This document shows positions 6,572 through 13,529 of a stretch of DNA of 14,570 nucleotides, in pieces. The notes under the pieces are model-generated. The model searched no databases, had not been told where the DNA came from, and was given only the letters and a program-made list of their open reading frames with translations. The stretch lies in NCBI GenBank assembly GCA_948528155.1, contig CAOSZT010000046.1, positions 1 through 14,570 of the forward strand, given 5' to 3'. How positions within the stretch are numbered: the first letter of the stretch is position 1; each line of letters begins with the position of its first letter. The DNA is from an uncultured Clostridia bacterium (lineage in GTDB: Bacteria; Bacillota; Clostridia; TANB77; CAG-508). The position numbers and the translations under genes were made by a program.

Positions 6572-7021
6572 TTATTTCCAAAAATATTTTCCATCTTCAT
6601 CTCTATAACAATCTAGTTTTATGTAATTTGCTTCTTTATTGTTATAAAAACTCTTTATCATTATTTTATCACTTTCTATAATAGAATTAGAATCTATTAA
6701 TTCCTGTTTTGAAAACCATTTATATTCAAATTCTGGATTTGATATTTTTTGATTTATATCCATTAATAACTCACAACAATACAATATAGTAGTTGAATTT
6801 TTATCATGCATAATTTCTGTGGTAGTACCTAATAATTTGTTAAATTTTAATTTTAAACCTAGTTCTTCATTAATTTCTCTCTCTATTGCTATATCTATAT
6901 GTTCACATTCTTCAACTTTTCCTCCTGGTAATCCATAAAGTCCTATAAAATCTCCTCTTTCCCTTTTTATTAGTAATATTTTATCTTCATTAGTAATTAT
7001 ACCTATTACTACATTAATCAT
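6572..7021 (-). CDS. Nudix hydrolase
   Basis: This 149-aa protein hydrolyses a nucleoside diphosphate linked to another moiety, using divalent metal. The complete Nudix box G-x5-E-x7-R-E-U-x-E-E-x-G-U is at residues 34-56, with glutamates 49, 52 and 53 as the metal ligands. The preceding GLYGLPGGK is typical of the fold. I chose the ATG at 7021 because AAAGGA is 9 bases upstream; the longer frame from 7060 has only a poor site. The substrate cannot be told from sequence: 8-oxo-dGTP, ADP-ribose and others are possible. It stands alone, next to degraded genes, so it may be part of an accessory region. Confidence 0.85.
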   Translation of the reverse strand: MINVVIGIITNEDKILLIKRERGDFIGLYGLPGGKVEECEHIDIAIEREINEELGLKLKFNKLLGTTTEIMHDKNSTTILYCCELLMDINQKISNPEFEYKWFSKQELIDSNSIIESDKIMIKSFYNNKEANYIKLDCYRDEDGKYFWK

Positions 7022-7092
7022 TCTATTTTTTCCTTTCTTATAAGTGAATATGAATTTCATTCTTTTCTATAAAACTTATTAAAGTTATTCTC

Positions 7093-7290
7093 TTACTCAT
7101 TTTGTATTTTTTCCACCCTTCTTAAATGAATTAAATAATATGCTAGTCCTATTTGAAAAATCATAAATATTACAGATAATCCAAACATATATTTAAGTCC
7201 CATTTCGTACATTATTCCACAGAAAAATTCTCCTATTGCTTCTCCTAAAAATCTTATTATATATCTTATATTAGCAAATAATAATATGAT
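7093..7290 (-). pseudogene. C-terminal fragment of an MFS transporter
   Basis: An open stretch of 65 codons ends in TAA at 7095-7093 and has no start; a stop codon precedes it directly. It contains a GEAIGEFFCGIMYEMG loop, a hydrophobic helix MFGLSVIFMIFQIGLAYYL and a basic tail HLRRVEK, like the last two helices of a major facilitator efflux protein. It is too short to function. Its upstream end coincides with the transposase fragment on the other strand, which suggests disruption and deletion. Confidence 0.55.
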
Positions 7291-7381
7291 TTATGGCATT
7301 TCAAAATCAAAAGATATTCTTCTATCAAGTATTGCAAGAGCATTAGATGAAAAAACAAAAAAATCTTCTTATTCTAAATGA
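7286..7381 (+). pseudogene. N-terminal fragment of an IS4-type transposase
   Basis: The 31-codon frame starts MIYGISKSKDILLSSIARAL. It resembles the N-terminus of clostridial IS4/DDE transposases ('SK..I..SIARALNE'). It stops after a lysine-rich stretch, with no catalytic domain or terminal inverted repeats visible. It sits between the MFS and PIN fragments, on the opposite strand, as expected for an insertion sequence remnant at the break. Confidence 0.45.
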
Positions 7382-7422
7382 CTTATAACTGATGTATCTA
7401 AATATACTTTTAATTTACGCAT
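7369..7422 (-). pseudogene. N-terminal fragment of a PIN-domain toxin
   Basis: Seventeen codons, MRKLKVYLDTSVISHLE, preceded by AAAGGA at about 10 bases, then a stop. KVYLDTSVISHL matches the first strand and catalytic aspartate of VapC-like PIN-domain RNases. The rest of the domain, about 120 residues, is missing, so it cannot be active. The break abuts the transposase fragment. Confidence 0.55.
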
Positions 7423-7514
7423 AATCTTTATTTCCTTTCATTTATTATTACACTTTTCCCTTTTACATAACACGAAATATATTTCTTTATCATATCTCAC
7501 AATCTAATTTTTCT

Positions 7515-7778
7515 TTACTCAATATTAGTATATACTCTTGCAACTTCTGCCATAACATTATTTACTGGTTTTAGTGTAGCACAAGCTATTGCTTTATTTT
7601 TATCATAGGCTAGCAAAATTATTTGTAATTTTTCTAAACCGTCTAGGGCTGTAAACCCTAGCTTTACTCTTTGTGGTACAATAATATTTTGAAATTCGTC
7701 CAATTTTCTACATAAATTCTTAAAATCATTATTATCATAATTAACTTCTTTTATTTCAAATTTCATAATATTTATCAT
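7515..7778 (-). pseudogene. truncated GNAT acetyltransferase
   Basis: The 87-aa frame resembles the N-terminal half of a GNAT acetyltransferase: EVNYDNNDFKNLCRKLDEF, IVPQRVKLGFTALDGLEK, then IILLAYDKNKAIACATLKPV and AEVARVYTNIE. It stops just where the acetyl-CoA-binding R-G-x-G-x-A loop should begin after VARVYT. No clear ribosome binding site precedes the ATG at 7778, nor the internal ATG at 7766. It is therefore judged a broken gene rather than a small protein. Confidence 0.65.
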
Positions 7779-7985
7779 TTCATCAATTAATTAATATATC
7801 ATAATTATTTTCTTGTATGTGATAAGATATTTAATTATATATTAGCATAATCTTTATTATTTTACAAGTTCTATAGCTTTTTAGTTTCGGTTTTTTGCAA
7901 AAATAAATTCTTAATTAAGATAAAATTGGTAAAATATGTATATTAGTTTATACGTTTTATCAATTCTATTTTTTTGACATTACTT

Positions 7986-8012
7986 AATAAACCTATTGAA
8001 AATAGGTTTATT
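7986..8012. terminator. 12-bp perfect inverted repeat, terminator-like
   Basis: AATAAACCTATT (7986-7997) and AATAGGTTTATT (8001-8012) pair perfectly around a 3-base loop. The T run after it is broken (TATATT), so it may be a weak terminator or a leftover from a lost gene. Confidence 0.5.
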
Positions 8013-8044
8013 ATATTATCTAAATATCTTCTTTACTTTTTATT

Positions 8045-8250
8045 GGTATGTTACTTGCATCATCATTGGTATTTCTGAAATTCCATATACAAATATTAAA
8101 TTTATCTATTTCTTTTCTGCTGTTATTTGTGCCTTTATTACACTTATCATACTTTCTTTTTCTTCTCCTTGAAACATTATTTTCATCTACTTCATTTCCA
8201 TATCGTTATCTTGAATATCATATATATTGTACTTTGTACAACTATTAATA
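8045..8250 (-). pseudogene. possible decayed gene, unrecognised
   Basis: Read on the minus strand, one frame gives YNIYDIQDNDMEMK, stop, MKIMFQGEEKESMISVIKAQ, ITAEKK, stop, INLIFVYGISEIPMMMQVTYQ. Codon use (AAA, GAA, ATA, ACA) resembles the genome's real genes, yet two stops break it. A second minus-strand frame is open for about 60 codons here, so the call is uncertain. I recognise no family. Confidence 0.25.
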
Positions 8251-8385
8251 GTTTAGTTTATACTCAAAATTTTCACAAAAATTTCTCAATCTTATTTAGC
8301 AATATTGTAGTATATAGTGGTTTGCACATAAATCAATCTGAAACAAATTTATATATGTTCTTTTATACTTTATTTTTTACAAATT

Positions 8386-8433
8386 TTAAAAATAAAAAAT
8401 AAACTAATCCACATAAAATTGAATTAGTTTATT
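8386..8433 (-). terminator. terminator of the zinc-ribbon gene
   Basis: On the minus strand the arms at 8433-8420 and 8411-8398 pair over 14 bp with one G-U pair, followed by a T-rich run. It lies a few bases after the stop codon at 8439. Confidence 0.8.
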
Positions 8434-8438
8434 TATAA

Positions 8439-8609
8439 TTAATTATTGTTATTACTTTGTTGTTTTCTAGCTTTTCTACAAGCTAAACATCTCACAGGTT
8501 GATTTGTAAAACCTTTTTCAGCATAAAATTGTTGTTCACCTGCTGTAAAAACAAATTCAGTTCCACAATCTTTACATGTAATTGTAATATCTTCATATGT
8601 TGTTTCCAT
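8439..8609 (-). CDS. small zinc-ribbon protein
   Basis: A 56-aa protein with two CxxC pairs, at Cys12/Cys15 (TCKDCG) and Cys41/Cys44 (RCLACR), spaced as in a zinc ribbon. Between them lies EFVFTAGEQQFYAEKGFTNQP, the pattern of the widespread short 'zinc-ribbon domain' proteins of Firmicutes. The tail is basic, then asparagine-rich. The ATG at 8609 follows a strong GGAGG, and a terminator follows the stop, so it is a real monocistronic gene. The role is unknown; RNA, ribosome or nucleic-acid binding is a reasonable guess for such ribbons, but is inference. Confidence 0.88.
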   Translation of the reverse strand: METTYEDITITCKDCGTEFVFTAGEQQFYAEKGFTNQPVRCLACRKARKQQSNNNN

Positions 8610-8725
8610 TTATAGAGACCTCCTTTTTGAATTGATTTGAATTACTTTTCGTACTTAACCAATCTAAAGAGAAGGTAAAATATTCTAAAATAAATTCATT
8701 TTTGCTTCTTTTCGAAACTTACTTT

Positions 8726-8754
8726 ACTATATCATACTTTCCAAAAAAATACAA
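8726..8754 (-). promoter_or_regulatory. promoter of the zinc-ribbon gene
   Basis: On the minus strand TTGTAT (8754-8749), a 17-base spacer and TATAGT (8731-8726). The leader would be about 110 nt, long for a 56-aa gene, but no riboswitch structure is recognised in it. Confidence 0.5.
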
Positions 8755-8818
8755 GAGAAATCTAAAATTGATTAAAAATTTGTTACTAATATAAAAACTA
8801 AATAAATCTTCATAAAAC

Positions 8819-9256
8819 TCATTTTTGTAAAACAATAGTAACAGGTCCATCATTAACCAAAGCTACCTTCATATCAGCACCAAAAATCCCTGTTTCTACA
8901 TTATCACACTGTTTCTTACATTCACTAATAATATATTCATACAACTCACTTGCAAATTCAGGTTTAGCCGCCTCAGTAAAAGAAGGTCTATTTCCATGAG
9001 AACAATCTGCATACAAAGTAAATTGAGACACTAATAATAAACTACCAGCAATATCTTTTAAAGATAAATTCATTTTCCCATTATCATCTTCAAAAACCCT
9101 TAAATTAATCAACTTTTTTATCAAATAATCAGCCACTTCTTTTGTATCAGTATGTGTAATACCAATTAAAACTAAAAAACCCTTCTGTATATGACCAACA
9201 ATGTCACCATCAACTTCAACATTTGCACAATTTACTCTTTGAACTACAAACTTCAT
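8819..9256 (-). CDS. dtd: D-aminoacyl-tRNA deacylase
   Basis: Dtd removes D-amino acids, and glycine from tRNA(Ala), from mischarged tRNAs in the cytoplasm. The 145-aa product has the usual length. The conserved SQFTLYAD (77-84) and the Gly-Pro motif NDGPVT (135-140), which builds the chiral proofreading site across the dimer, are both intact. The N-terminal MKFVVQRVNCANVEVDG is also typical. AGGAG lies upstream of the ATG at 9256, and a promoter is visible at 9283-9311. In many Firmicutes dtd follows relA; here no relA is present and it stands alone. Confidence 0.96.
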   Translation of the reverse strand: MKFVVQRVNCANVEVDGDIVGHIQKGFLVLIGITHTDTKEVADYLIKKLINLRVFEDDNGKMNLSLKDIAGSLLLVSQFTLYADCSHGNRPSFTEAAKPEFASELYEYIISECKKQCDNVETGIFGADMKVALVNDGPVTIVLQK

Positions 9257-9282
9257 ACTTCTCTCCTCACCTTTACAATCAT

Positions 9283-9311
9283 ATAATATAACAAATCAAA
9301 AAAAAATACAA
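9283..9311 (-). promoter_or_regulatory. promoter of dtd
   Basis: On the minus strand TTGTAT (9311-9306), a 17-base spacer and TATTAT (9288-9283), about 27 bases upstream of the dtd start codon. Confidence 0.5.
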
Positions 9312-9351
9312 TCTTTACAAACAAAATAAAATTCGTTAATAGATAATACTA

Positions 9352-9425
9352 TTTTATTGTTGAGTAGTCCAAAATATTTAAATATTTGGGATGGCTTCAC
9401 TTTTTGCAAAGCATTATATAGTAAC
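9352..9425. repeat. dispersed 74-bp palindromic element, copy 1
   Basis: Matches 13368-13441 at 67 of 74 positions with no gaps. Its core (9367-9392) is an imperfect version of the perfect 26-bp palindrome of copy 2. GGCTTCACTTTTTG follows in both. Both copies lie after the stop codon of a minus-strand gene, in the same orientation. GAAGCCA at 9521-9527 could pair with TGGCTTC at 9392-9398, giving a larger fold here. Confidence 0.85.
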
Positions 9426-9573
9426 TAAAATTCGTTACAGTTCAGGTCAAATTTTAAATCTGTCAAGTAGAAAAAGAGCTATAACAAAATGCTATAAAAC
9501 AAAAATGACCTCTAATAAAAGAAGCCACTTTATAAATTTATAAAAAACAATAAAAAATTTTTAAATTTATCTA
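9426..9573. other. non-coding stretch between dtd and the 125-aa gene
   Basis: No gene is visible in this stretch, part of the 317-base gap between dtd and the gene at 9574-9951. It holds the inverted pair AGGTCA (9444-9449) and TGACCT (9506-9511) and the near-repeats GCTATAA and GCTATAAAA between them. This would be consistent with a folded 3' UTR or small RNA, but no family is recognised. Confidence 0.4.
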
Positions 9574-9951
9574 CTACTCTTCACCTAAATTCCTAATCTG
9601 AATTTCCCTATTATCCTGTTTCTTCTCCATATTATTAAGCTGTTCATCACTCAAATTCTCCTCATTATTAATAATATATCCTTGAGCATTAATATACTTA
9701 TCAATAACATTTTCTAGTTGTTCTTCTCTAGTCTGAGTATCGTTAACCCCTTTTATCTTATCTTTAAGTTCATCAATTTGAGTTTCTCTAATATCTTGAA
9801 TTCTTCTAGCATTTTCCTTATTTTCAGGATTACCTATATGAGAATATTGCTCTAAATGTCTTTCAGTTCTAGTATGCTTCTCAACCAAATTAATCAAATT
9901 ATCTAACTGTTTATCTTTTTTCTGAACATTTTCATTTTCAAAATTTTCCAT
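9574..9951 (-). CDS. hypothetical charged helical protein with internal duplication
   Basis: A 125-aa, strongly hydrophilic protein, rich in Glu, Asn, Lys and Gln, with no signal peptide, membrane segment or cysteine. AGGAGG upstream of the ATG at 9951 supports it as real. Residues about 19-66 (NLVEKHTRTERHLEQY to QIDELKDK) and 78-125 (NVIDKYINAQGYI to IQIRNLGEE) align over nearly the same length, with shared I-R-E-x-Q-I and N-R-E-I-Q-I motifs. This suggests a duplicated helical hairpin. It follows yunB at 79 bases and has a possible own promoter (TTAAAA, 17 bases, TATAAT at 9984-10012). I do not recognise the family; a sporulation link comes only from the neighbours. Confidence 0.75.
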   Translation of the reverse strand: MENFENENVQKKDKQLDNLINLVEKHTRTERHLEQYSHIGNPENKENARRIQDIRETQIDELKDKIKGVNDTQTREEQLENVIDKYINAQGYIINNEENLSDEQLNNMEKKQDNREIQIRNLGEE

Positions 9952-9983
9952 AATAAAAAACCTCCTAATACAAATACTACAAT

Positions 9984-10012
9984 ATTATAATTTGCAATTT
10001 AAAAAATTTTAA
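9984..10012 (-). promoter_or_regulatory. possible promoter of the 125-aa gene
   Basis: On the minus strand TTAAAA (10012-10007), a 17-base spacer and TATAAT (9989-9984), about 33 bases upstream of the start codon. The AT-rich background makes chance matches common. Confidence 0.35.
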
Positions 10013-10030
10013 AATAGAAAAATATGAAAA

Positions 10031-10747
10031 CTATTCAATAATATCAATAGCATTACTATTATCAAGCCCATTCAAATTATAGTAAGTACTTGGAATTCTT
10101 CCAACAATTACATTTTCAGCAATTAAAACTTGATTTGTAATAACTTCGGTTATATTATTATATGGTGTTAAAATACTAACTTCGCACTTTATTTGTAGAA
10201 AAACCCTATGTAAAGTCTGATTTATACCTTGTGCAGAAAACTCACTTTTCAAATCTGTTTCTACATTTCCTATTGATGATATAGTAATTGGAACTCCTGG
10301 ACCTCTACCTGCCAAAAGCTTAAAACCTGTAAAACTACCAAATGCAATTTCTACATCATCTCTTCCCTTTTCATCTATTTGATTTTGAATTTTTATTGCA
10401 ACATCTGAAATAATTTCATTTATTGGACCAATATTTGACTTTATCATAATAATATTTCCATCATTATCCTTTTCAAAAGAAAAAAGTTCATCATACTGAT
10501 GTTCCCTCATAACAACTGTTGCTTGTTCATTAGATATTATTGTAGCTATTGACTTGGCTCTATCTTTGCATAATGTATCAAATATTGGCAAAATTGCATC
10601 TAATACAATTTTAATAGTACTAAATGCAATTATCATTATTATAAAAATTTTTACCACTTTTTGTTTTTTTCCAAAATTCTTATTATCTAACTTTGAAATA
10701 AAAACTTTTGGTATTCTAATTCTTGGTCTTGAATATATTTTACTCAT
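10031..10747 (-). CDS. yunB: sporulation protein YunB
   Basis: YunB is a sporulation protein of the mother-cell programme in Bacillus and Clostridia, required for normal spore formation; its molecular role is not settled. The 238-aa product has a basic N-terminus, one membrane helix at about 33-56 (KIFIIMIIAFSTIKIVLDAI) and an outside domain. GRDDVEIAFGSFTGFKLLAGRGP (about 128-150, here split by position), FSAQGINQTLHRVFLQI and the closing VGRIPSTYYNL fit the family. Its ATG overlaps the sipL stop by 8 bases, and it has no strong ribosome binding site of its own, so it is probably translated by coupling from sipL. Confidence 0.88.
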   Translation of the reverse strand: MSKIYSRPRIRIPKVFISKLDNKNFGKKQKVVKIFIIMIIAFSTIKIVLDAILPIFDTLCKDRAKSIATIISNEQATVVMREHQYDELFSFEKDNDGNIIMIKSNIGPINEIISDVAIKIQNQIDEKGRDDVEIAFGSFTGFKLLAGRGPGVPITISSIGNVETDLKSEFSAQGINQTLHRVFLQIKCEVSILTPYNNITEVITNQVLIAENVIVGRIPSTYYNLNGLDNSNAIDIIE

Positions 10748-12287
10748 AACTTGGTTCCATTATTCTTTCAAATTTAGGAATATATAATTTTTGTCCAGGC
10801 ATAATTAAATCTCTATTTTCAATACCATTTACTCTTGCAATTCCATCAACTGTACTTCCAAATTCCTTTGCTATATTCCATAATGTATCACCTTTTTTAA
10901 CTATATATACTACTATACTATAATCTTGTTCTTCTCTTTCACCATTTTCTTCTATACTATTTATCATATTAATATTTGCTGTTCTATACATATTAGTATC
11001 ATTTTGAATATCTATACTACAATTAATATCTCCTCCATCTTGAATTATAAAATCCTTTGTTTTAATTTCCATATTAGTATTTGTATTCAAAGTTTCCCCA
11101 TTTTGAAGATTATCTATTGTAAATTCAAATGGAATTTTTGCATCCTTTATTATTATTTGTGTTCTAGTATCTTGAAAAATAAATTGTAAACTTAGTTCCG
11201 CTTCATATAATATTTTTGAATTTATTTTATTCTCATTTATAATTGTAGGAACAACATCTACATCAATCAAATTTAATCCTTCAATATCTTTAATATTTAT
11301 TTTTTCTCTTATTTGTTTAATATCAGTTATATTTTTCTTATCAATCATTGTCATTATCTGTTTCTTCTCAAACTCTAAATTTACCAAAGTACTGTACATA
11401 TCTTGAATTAAATTAATAGGCTTTTCTTCATATACATAACATACTGCTTCAATTTCTATTTCAATATAAATTGAATGTTCATCTTGTGAATTTGGTTTTA
11501 TAATAATATTTTTAATTTCATAATTCACATCACATATATTTTCCTCTGTTACATTTGGCATATCAATAAAACCAACAACTGGTATTTTATAATTTAAAGT
11601 ATTAATTCTGTTATCTTCTGTTAAATACATCATTCTTATTTCTGCTTCTGATTTTGTTAAAACTTTATTGTAACTAACTTTAATATCTTTATCAACTAGA
11701 CACACTTGTGCTCTCAAAATTTCTGCTAAATTATCCATATTATCTATCTGTATCGTATCTTTTGCATAAATTTTTGTATCACCTCGACCTACTAATGAAT
11801 TCACTTTTAAGTCTTCTTTTAAAATTTGTATATTATTTTCATTTTGAATTTCATTAATTACTTCAACATCTTCATTTAGATAAACTTTCAAACATATTTC
11901 TAATGACGCCTTAATACCAACTTTTCTTCCATTTATAACCTTTGCTTCTATTGACTTTATTTTTACATCTGAAACAATATTCATACCATCATTACAATTT
12001 GGAACATTTATACTTTCAGAAAAATCTACTGTTGTATTTAAACCTCTAGTCGTGTTTTCTGTACCATCTGGCATATACATTATATATGTATTTATTGCTC
12101 CATCCATTCTAACTTTACCTTCTTGTGCCTCCTTCTTATATATTGACACAACACCACTTGTACAAATTGTATTCAAAATATCAGGCTTTGAATCTGGTAC
12201 AATCATATCCCCCTCTGCAAATATGATTTCTCTTTTCTCTGCAATTAATTTATTTATACTCAAGTTTTCTCTTTGTGCTTCTATCAT
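10740..12287 (-). CDS. sipL: SipL-like SPOCS/LysM spore coat morphogenesis protein
   Basis: The 515-aa protein carries SPOCS (DUF3794) domains and a C-terminal LysM domain at about 461-505 (YIVKKGDTLWNIAKEFG ... MPGQKLYIPK). This order and length match SipL of Clostridioides difficile, which binds SpoIVA through its LysM domain and anchors coat assembly on the forespore. SPOCS features include EGDMIVPDSKPDILNTI near the N-terminus, repeated in looser form through the central region, with many I/V/E/K strands and no signal peptide. The ATG at 12287 follows AAGGAGGT. It is co-transcribed with yunB. A sporulation sigma (SigE) promoter is expected upstream, but I cannot define one with confidence. 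Loss should give mislocalised coat, by analogy. Confidence 0.88.
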   Translation of the reverse strand: MIEAQRENLSINKLIAEKREIIFAEGDMIVPDSKPDILNTICTSGVVSIYKKEAQEGKVRMDGAINTYIMYMPDGTENTTRGLNTTVDFSESINVPNCNDGMNIVSDVKIKSIEAKVINGRKVGIKASLEICLKVYLNEDVEVINEIQNENNIQILKEDLKVNSLVGRGDTKIYAKDTIQIDNMDNLAEILRAQVCLVDKDIKVSYNKVLTKSEAEIRMMYLTEDNRINTLNYKIPVVGFIDMPNVTEENICDVNYEIKNIIIKPNSQDEHSIYIEIEIEAVCYVYEEKPINLIQDMYSTLVNLEFEKKQIMTMIDKKNITDIKQIREKINIKDIEGLNLIDVDVVPTIINENKINSKILYEAELSLQFIFQDTRTQIIIKDAKIPFEFTIDNLQNGETLNTNTNMEIKTKDFIIQDGGDINCSIDIQNDTNMYRTANINMINSIEENGEREEQDYSIVVYIVKKGDTLWNIAKEFGSTVDGIARVNGIENRDLIMPGQKLYIPKFERIMEPSYE

Positions 12288-12327
12288 TTTTTACCTCCTT
12301 ATGTTCTGCTATTAGTTTTTAAATACT

Positions 12328-12385
12328 AATACAAAAAACTATATAACATTTATTTATAAATATATATGTTATATTTTTAGTTTTA
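12328..12385 (-). terminator. terminator of the 82-aa gene
   Basis: On the minus strand ATATAACAT pairs with ATGTTATAT, extended by AAAACT with AGTTTTTT across a bulge, and ends in a T run. It lies just after the stop codon at 12390 and upstream of sipL, so it separates the two units. Confidence 0.55.
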
Positions 12386-12389
12386 TGAC

Positions 12390-12638
12390 TTAGGAGTTTC
12401 TTTTTGTTGGAGTAATTATAATATTTAACTTACTATCATATTTATATTTGTTAATTATATGTTCAGAAAAACTTGCCAATTCGTTAGGTATTACTATTGT
12501 TGTATATTTCTCATTTTTTAATTGCTCAATTTTCTCATCAATTTGCTCTGGTCTTTTTATTTCTTGTACATTCATACCCAATAATTTTGGTATTTGATAA
12601 TTTTGCTCTTTTTCATATTTTATAAAACTTATTTTCAT
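12390..12638 (-). CDS. small protein resembling V-type ATPase subunit F
   Basis: The 82-aa product has an alternating strand/helix pattern: MKISFIKYE, LLGMNVQEIKRPEQIDEKI, a strand KYTTIVIPNELASFSE, a helix and a closing strand LNIIITPTK. This resembles the V/A-type ATP synthase subunit F fold (a Rossmann-like small subunit), where 'ditee' and 'IPs' motifs occur at equivalent places. No other V-ATPase genes are nearby, so an actual ATPase role is unlikely. AGGTGA precedes the ATG at 12638. It sits upstream of sipL/yunB, but the terminator between them argues for separate expression. The function is unknown. Confidence 0.5.
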   Translation of the reverse strand: MKISFIKYEKEQNYQIPKLLGMNVQEIKRPEQIDEKIEQLKNEKYTTIVIPNELASFSEHIINKYKYDSKLNIIITPTKRNS

Positions 12639-12718
12639 TTTATCACCTATTTTAGTTTGGTTTTTAAAAATAACTTTTATTCTTATATTAAATATAAAAA
12701 ATACAAACCAAAAATTTT

Positions 12719-13261
12719 TTAAATAACATTAATATAAACCTTATTAATATAACCATCTACATCTTTATAAAATGTTACAGTATATTTTTGTGATGTTTCT
12801 ATTTTTTGTTTAAGTTCATCAGCATCTTTCATTATATCATCATAATATACATCTATTTCATGCTCACCATAACCATTATTAATACTAATATTATTTAATA
12901 ATATTTTAACTCTTGATCCAGTCTGATTTCCTTCATAACCCAAAAATTTTACATTAAAAGTTTCAATTTCTCTAGTTTCTAATTCCTCTGAAACTCCATT
13001 AGTATCATAATCCACAATATCTGCCACTTTAATAACAAACATAAAAAAAGATTCTACTACTAAGATTACAAATAAAACTGCACACAAAATCAATCCTACA
13101 ATACTAACTACTTTTTTACCTCCACTTTTCACTTTCTTTACAGTATCTACAATTCCTAAAATTAATCCAATTAGTGCTATCACTACTCCTAAAGGTGCTA
13201 ATACAAATGTTACTGCAATTCCAAATGCAATAATTCCTAAAACTAAAGCTATTATTCCCAT
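12719..13261 (-). CDS. membrane protein with N-terminal helices and outside domain
   Basis: The 180-aa protein begins with three hydrophobic segments: about 2-20, 22-40 (ending in a KKVKSGGKK loop) and 50-80. A mostly beta domain follows (residues about 95-180) with the pattern EIETFNVKFLGYEGNQTGSRVKILLNNI and a final TVTFYKDVDGYINKVYINV. The helices resemble the DUF4190-type membrane module; the tail resembles small secreted beta domains. AGGAGG precedes the ATG at 13261, and a promoter is visible. It is monocistronic and not recognised. It may be a surface or envelope protein; nothing links it specifically to sporulation besides the neighbours. Confidence 0.75.
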   Translation of the reverse strand: MGIIALVLGIIAFGIAVTFVLAPLGVVIALIGLILGIVDTVKKVKSGGKKVVSIVGLILCAVLFVILVVESFFMFVIKVADIVDYDTNGVSEELETREIETFNVKFLGYEGNQTGSRVKILLNNISINNGYGEHEIDVYYDDIMKDADELKQKIETSQKYTVTFYKDVDGYINKVYINVI

Positions 13262-13292
13262 ATAAATTTCCTCCTTTATTTCTTTCTATAAC

Positions 13293-13321
13293 ATTATATA
13301 CTACTTTTTTTTATTTGTATA
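13293..13321 (-). promoter_or_regulatory. promoter of the 180-aa membrane protein
   Basis: On the minus strand TATACA (13321-13316), a 17-base spacer and TATAAT (13298-13293), about 32 bases upstream of the start codon. The -10 is perfect; the -35 matches 4 of 6. Confidence 0.55.
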
Positions 13322-13367
13322 TTATTTTTATTTTATTTTCTAAATTTCATCCTACTAGCTAATACCT

Positions 13368-13441
13368 TTTTATTGCTAAATAGTCCCAAATATTTAAATA
13401 TTTGGGACGGCTTCACTTTTTGTAAACCATTATATAGTAAC
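13368..13441. repeat. dispersed 74-bp palindromic element, copy 2
   Basis: Matches copy 1 (9352-9425) at 67 of 74 positions. It contains a perfect 26-bp palindrome at 13383-13408, followed by GGCTTCACTTTTTG. It lies after spo0A and before the next minus-strand gene. It carries no gene and is too short for an insertion sequence; a REP- or MITE-like element or a structured terminator fits. Confidence 0.88.
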
Positions 13442-13529
13442 AATTTCATATTACAAAAAAACAACCCCCCATTTAATGACTTTAATCTAATAAAAATCCA
13501 TCAAACAAAAGGTTATTATATAGTTAAAT

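Larger units (their letters stand above)
7779..8438. other. gene-poor, decayed region
   Basis: No intact gene is visible in these 660 bases. They hold a 12-bp perfect inverted repeat at 7986-8012, a possible broken gene at about 8045-8250 (minus strand) and the terminator of the zinc-ribbon gene at 8386-8433. The plus-strand open stretches at 8048-8402 are phenylalanine/leucine-rich, pyrimidine-heavy and lack ribosome binding sites. The purine-rich strand is the minus one, as in the real genes nearby. Confidence 0.6.

Noticed and set aside
6210..6681. Short frames on both strands around the rpsI end
   Set aside because: They cross rpsI, its terminator and the Nudix gene, and have no ribosome binding sites.
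7286..7381. A complete insertion sequence
   Set aside because: Only about 31 codons remain, with no catalytic domain, terminal inverted repeats or target duplication visible.
8048..8402. Two hydrophobic plus-strand frames
   Set aside because: The composition is that of the complement of purine-rich sequence, there is no ribosome binding site, and they overlap each other and the zinc-ribbon terminator.
13440..13529. Terminator of spo0A at the G6-TTG-T7 run
   Set aside because: The T run is convincing, but I could not find a stable stem upstream of it; only a 4-bp AACC/GGTT pair.
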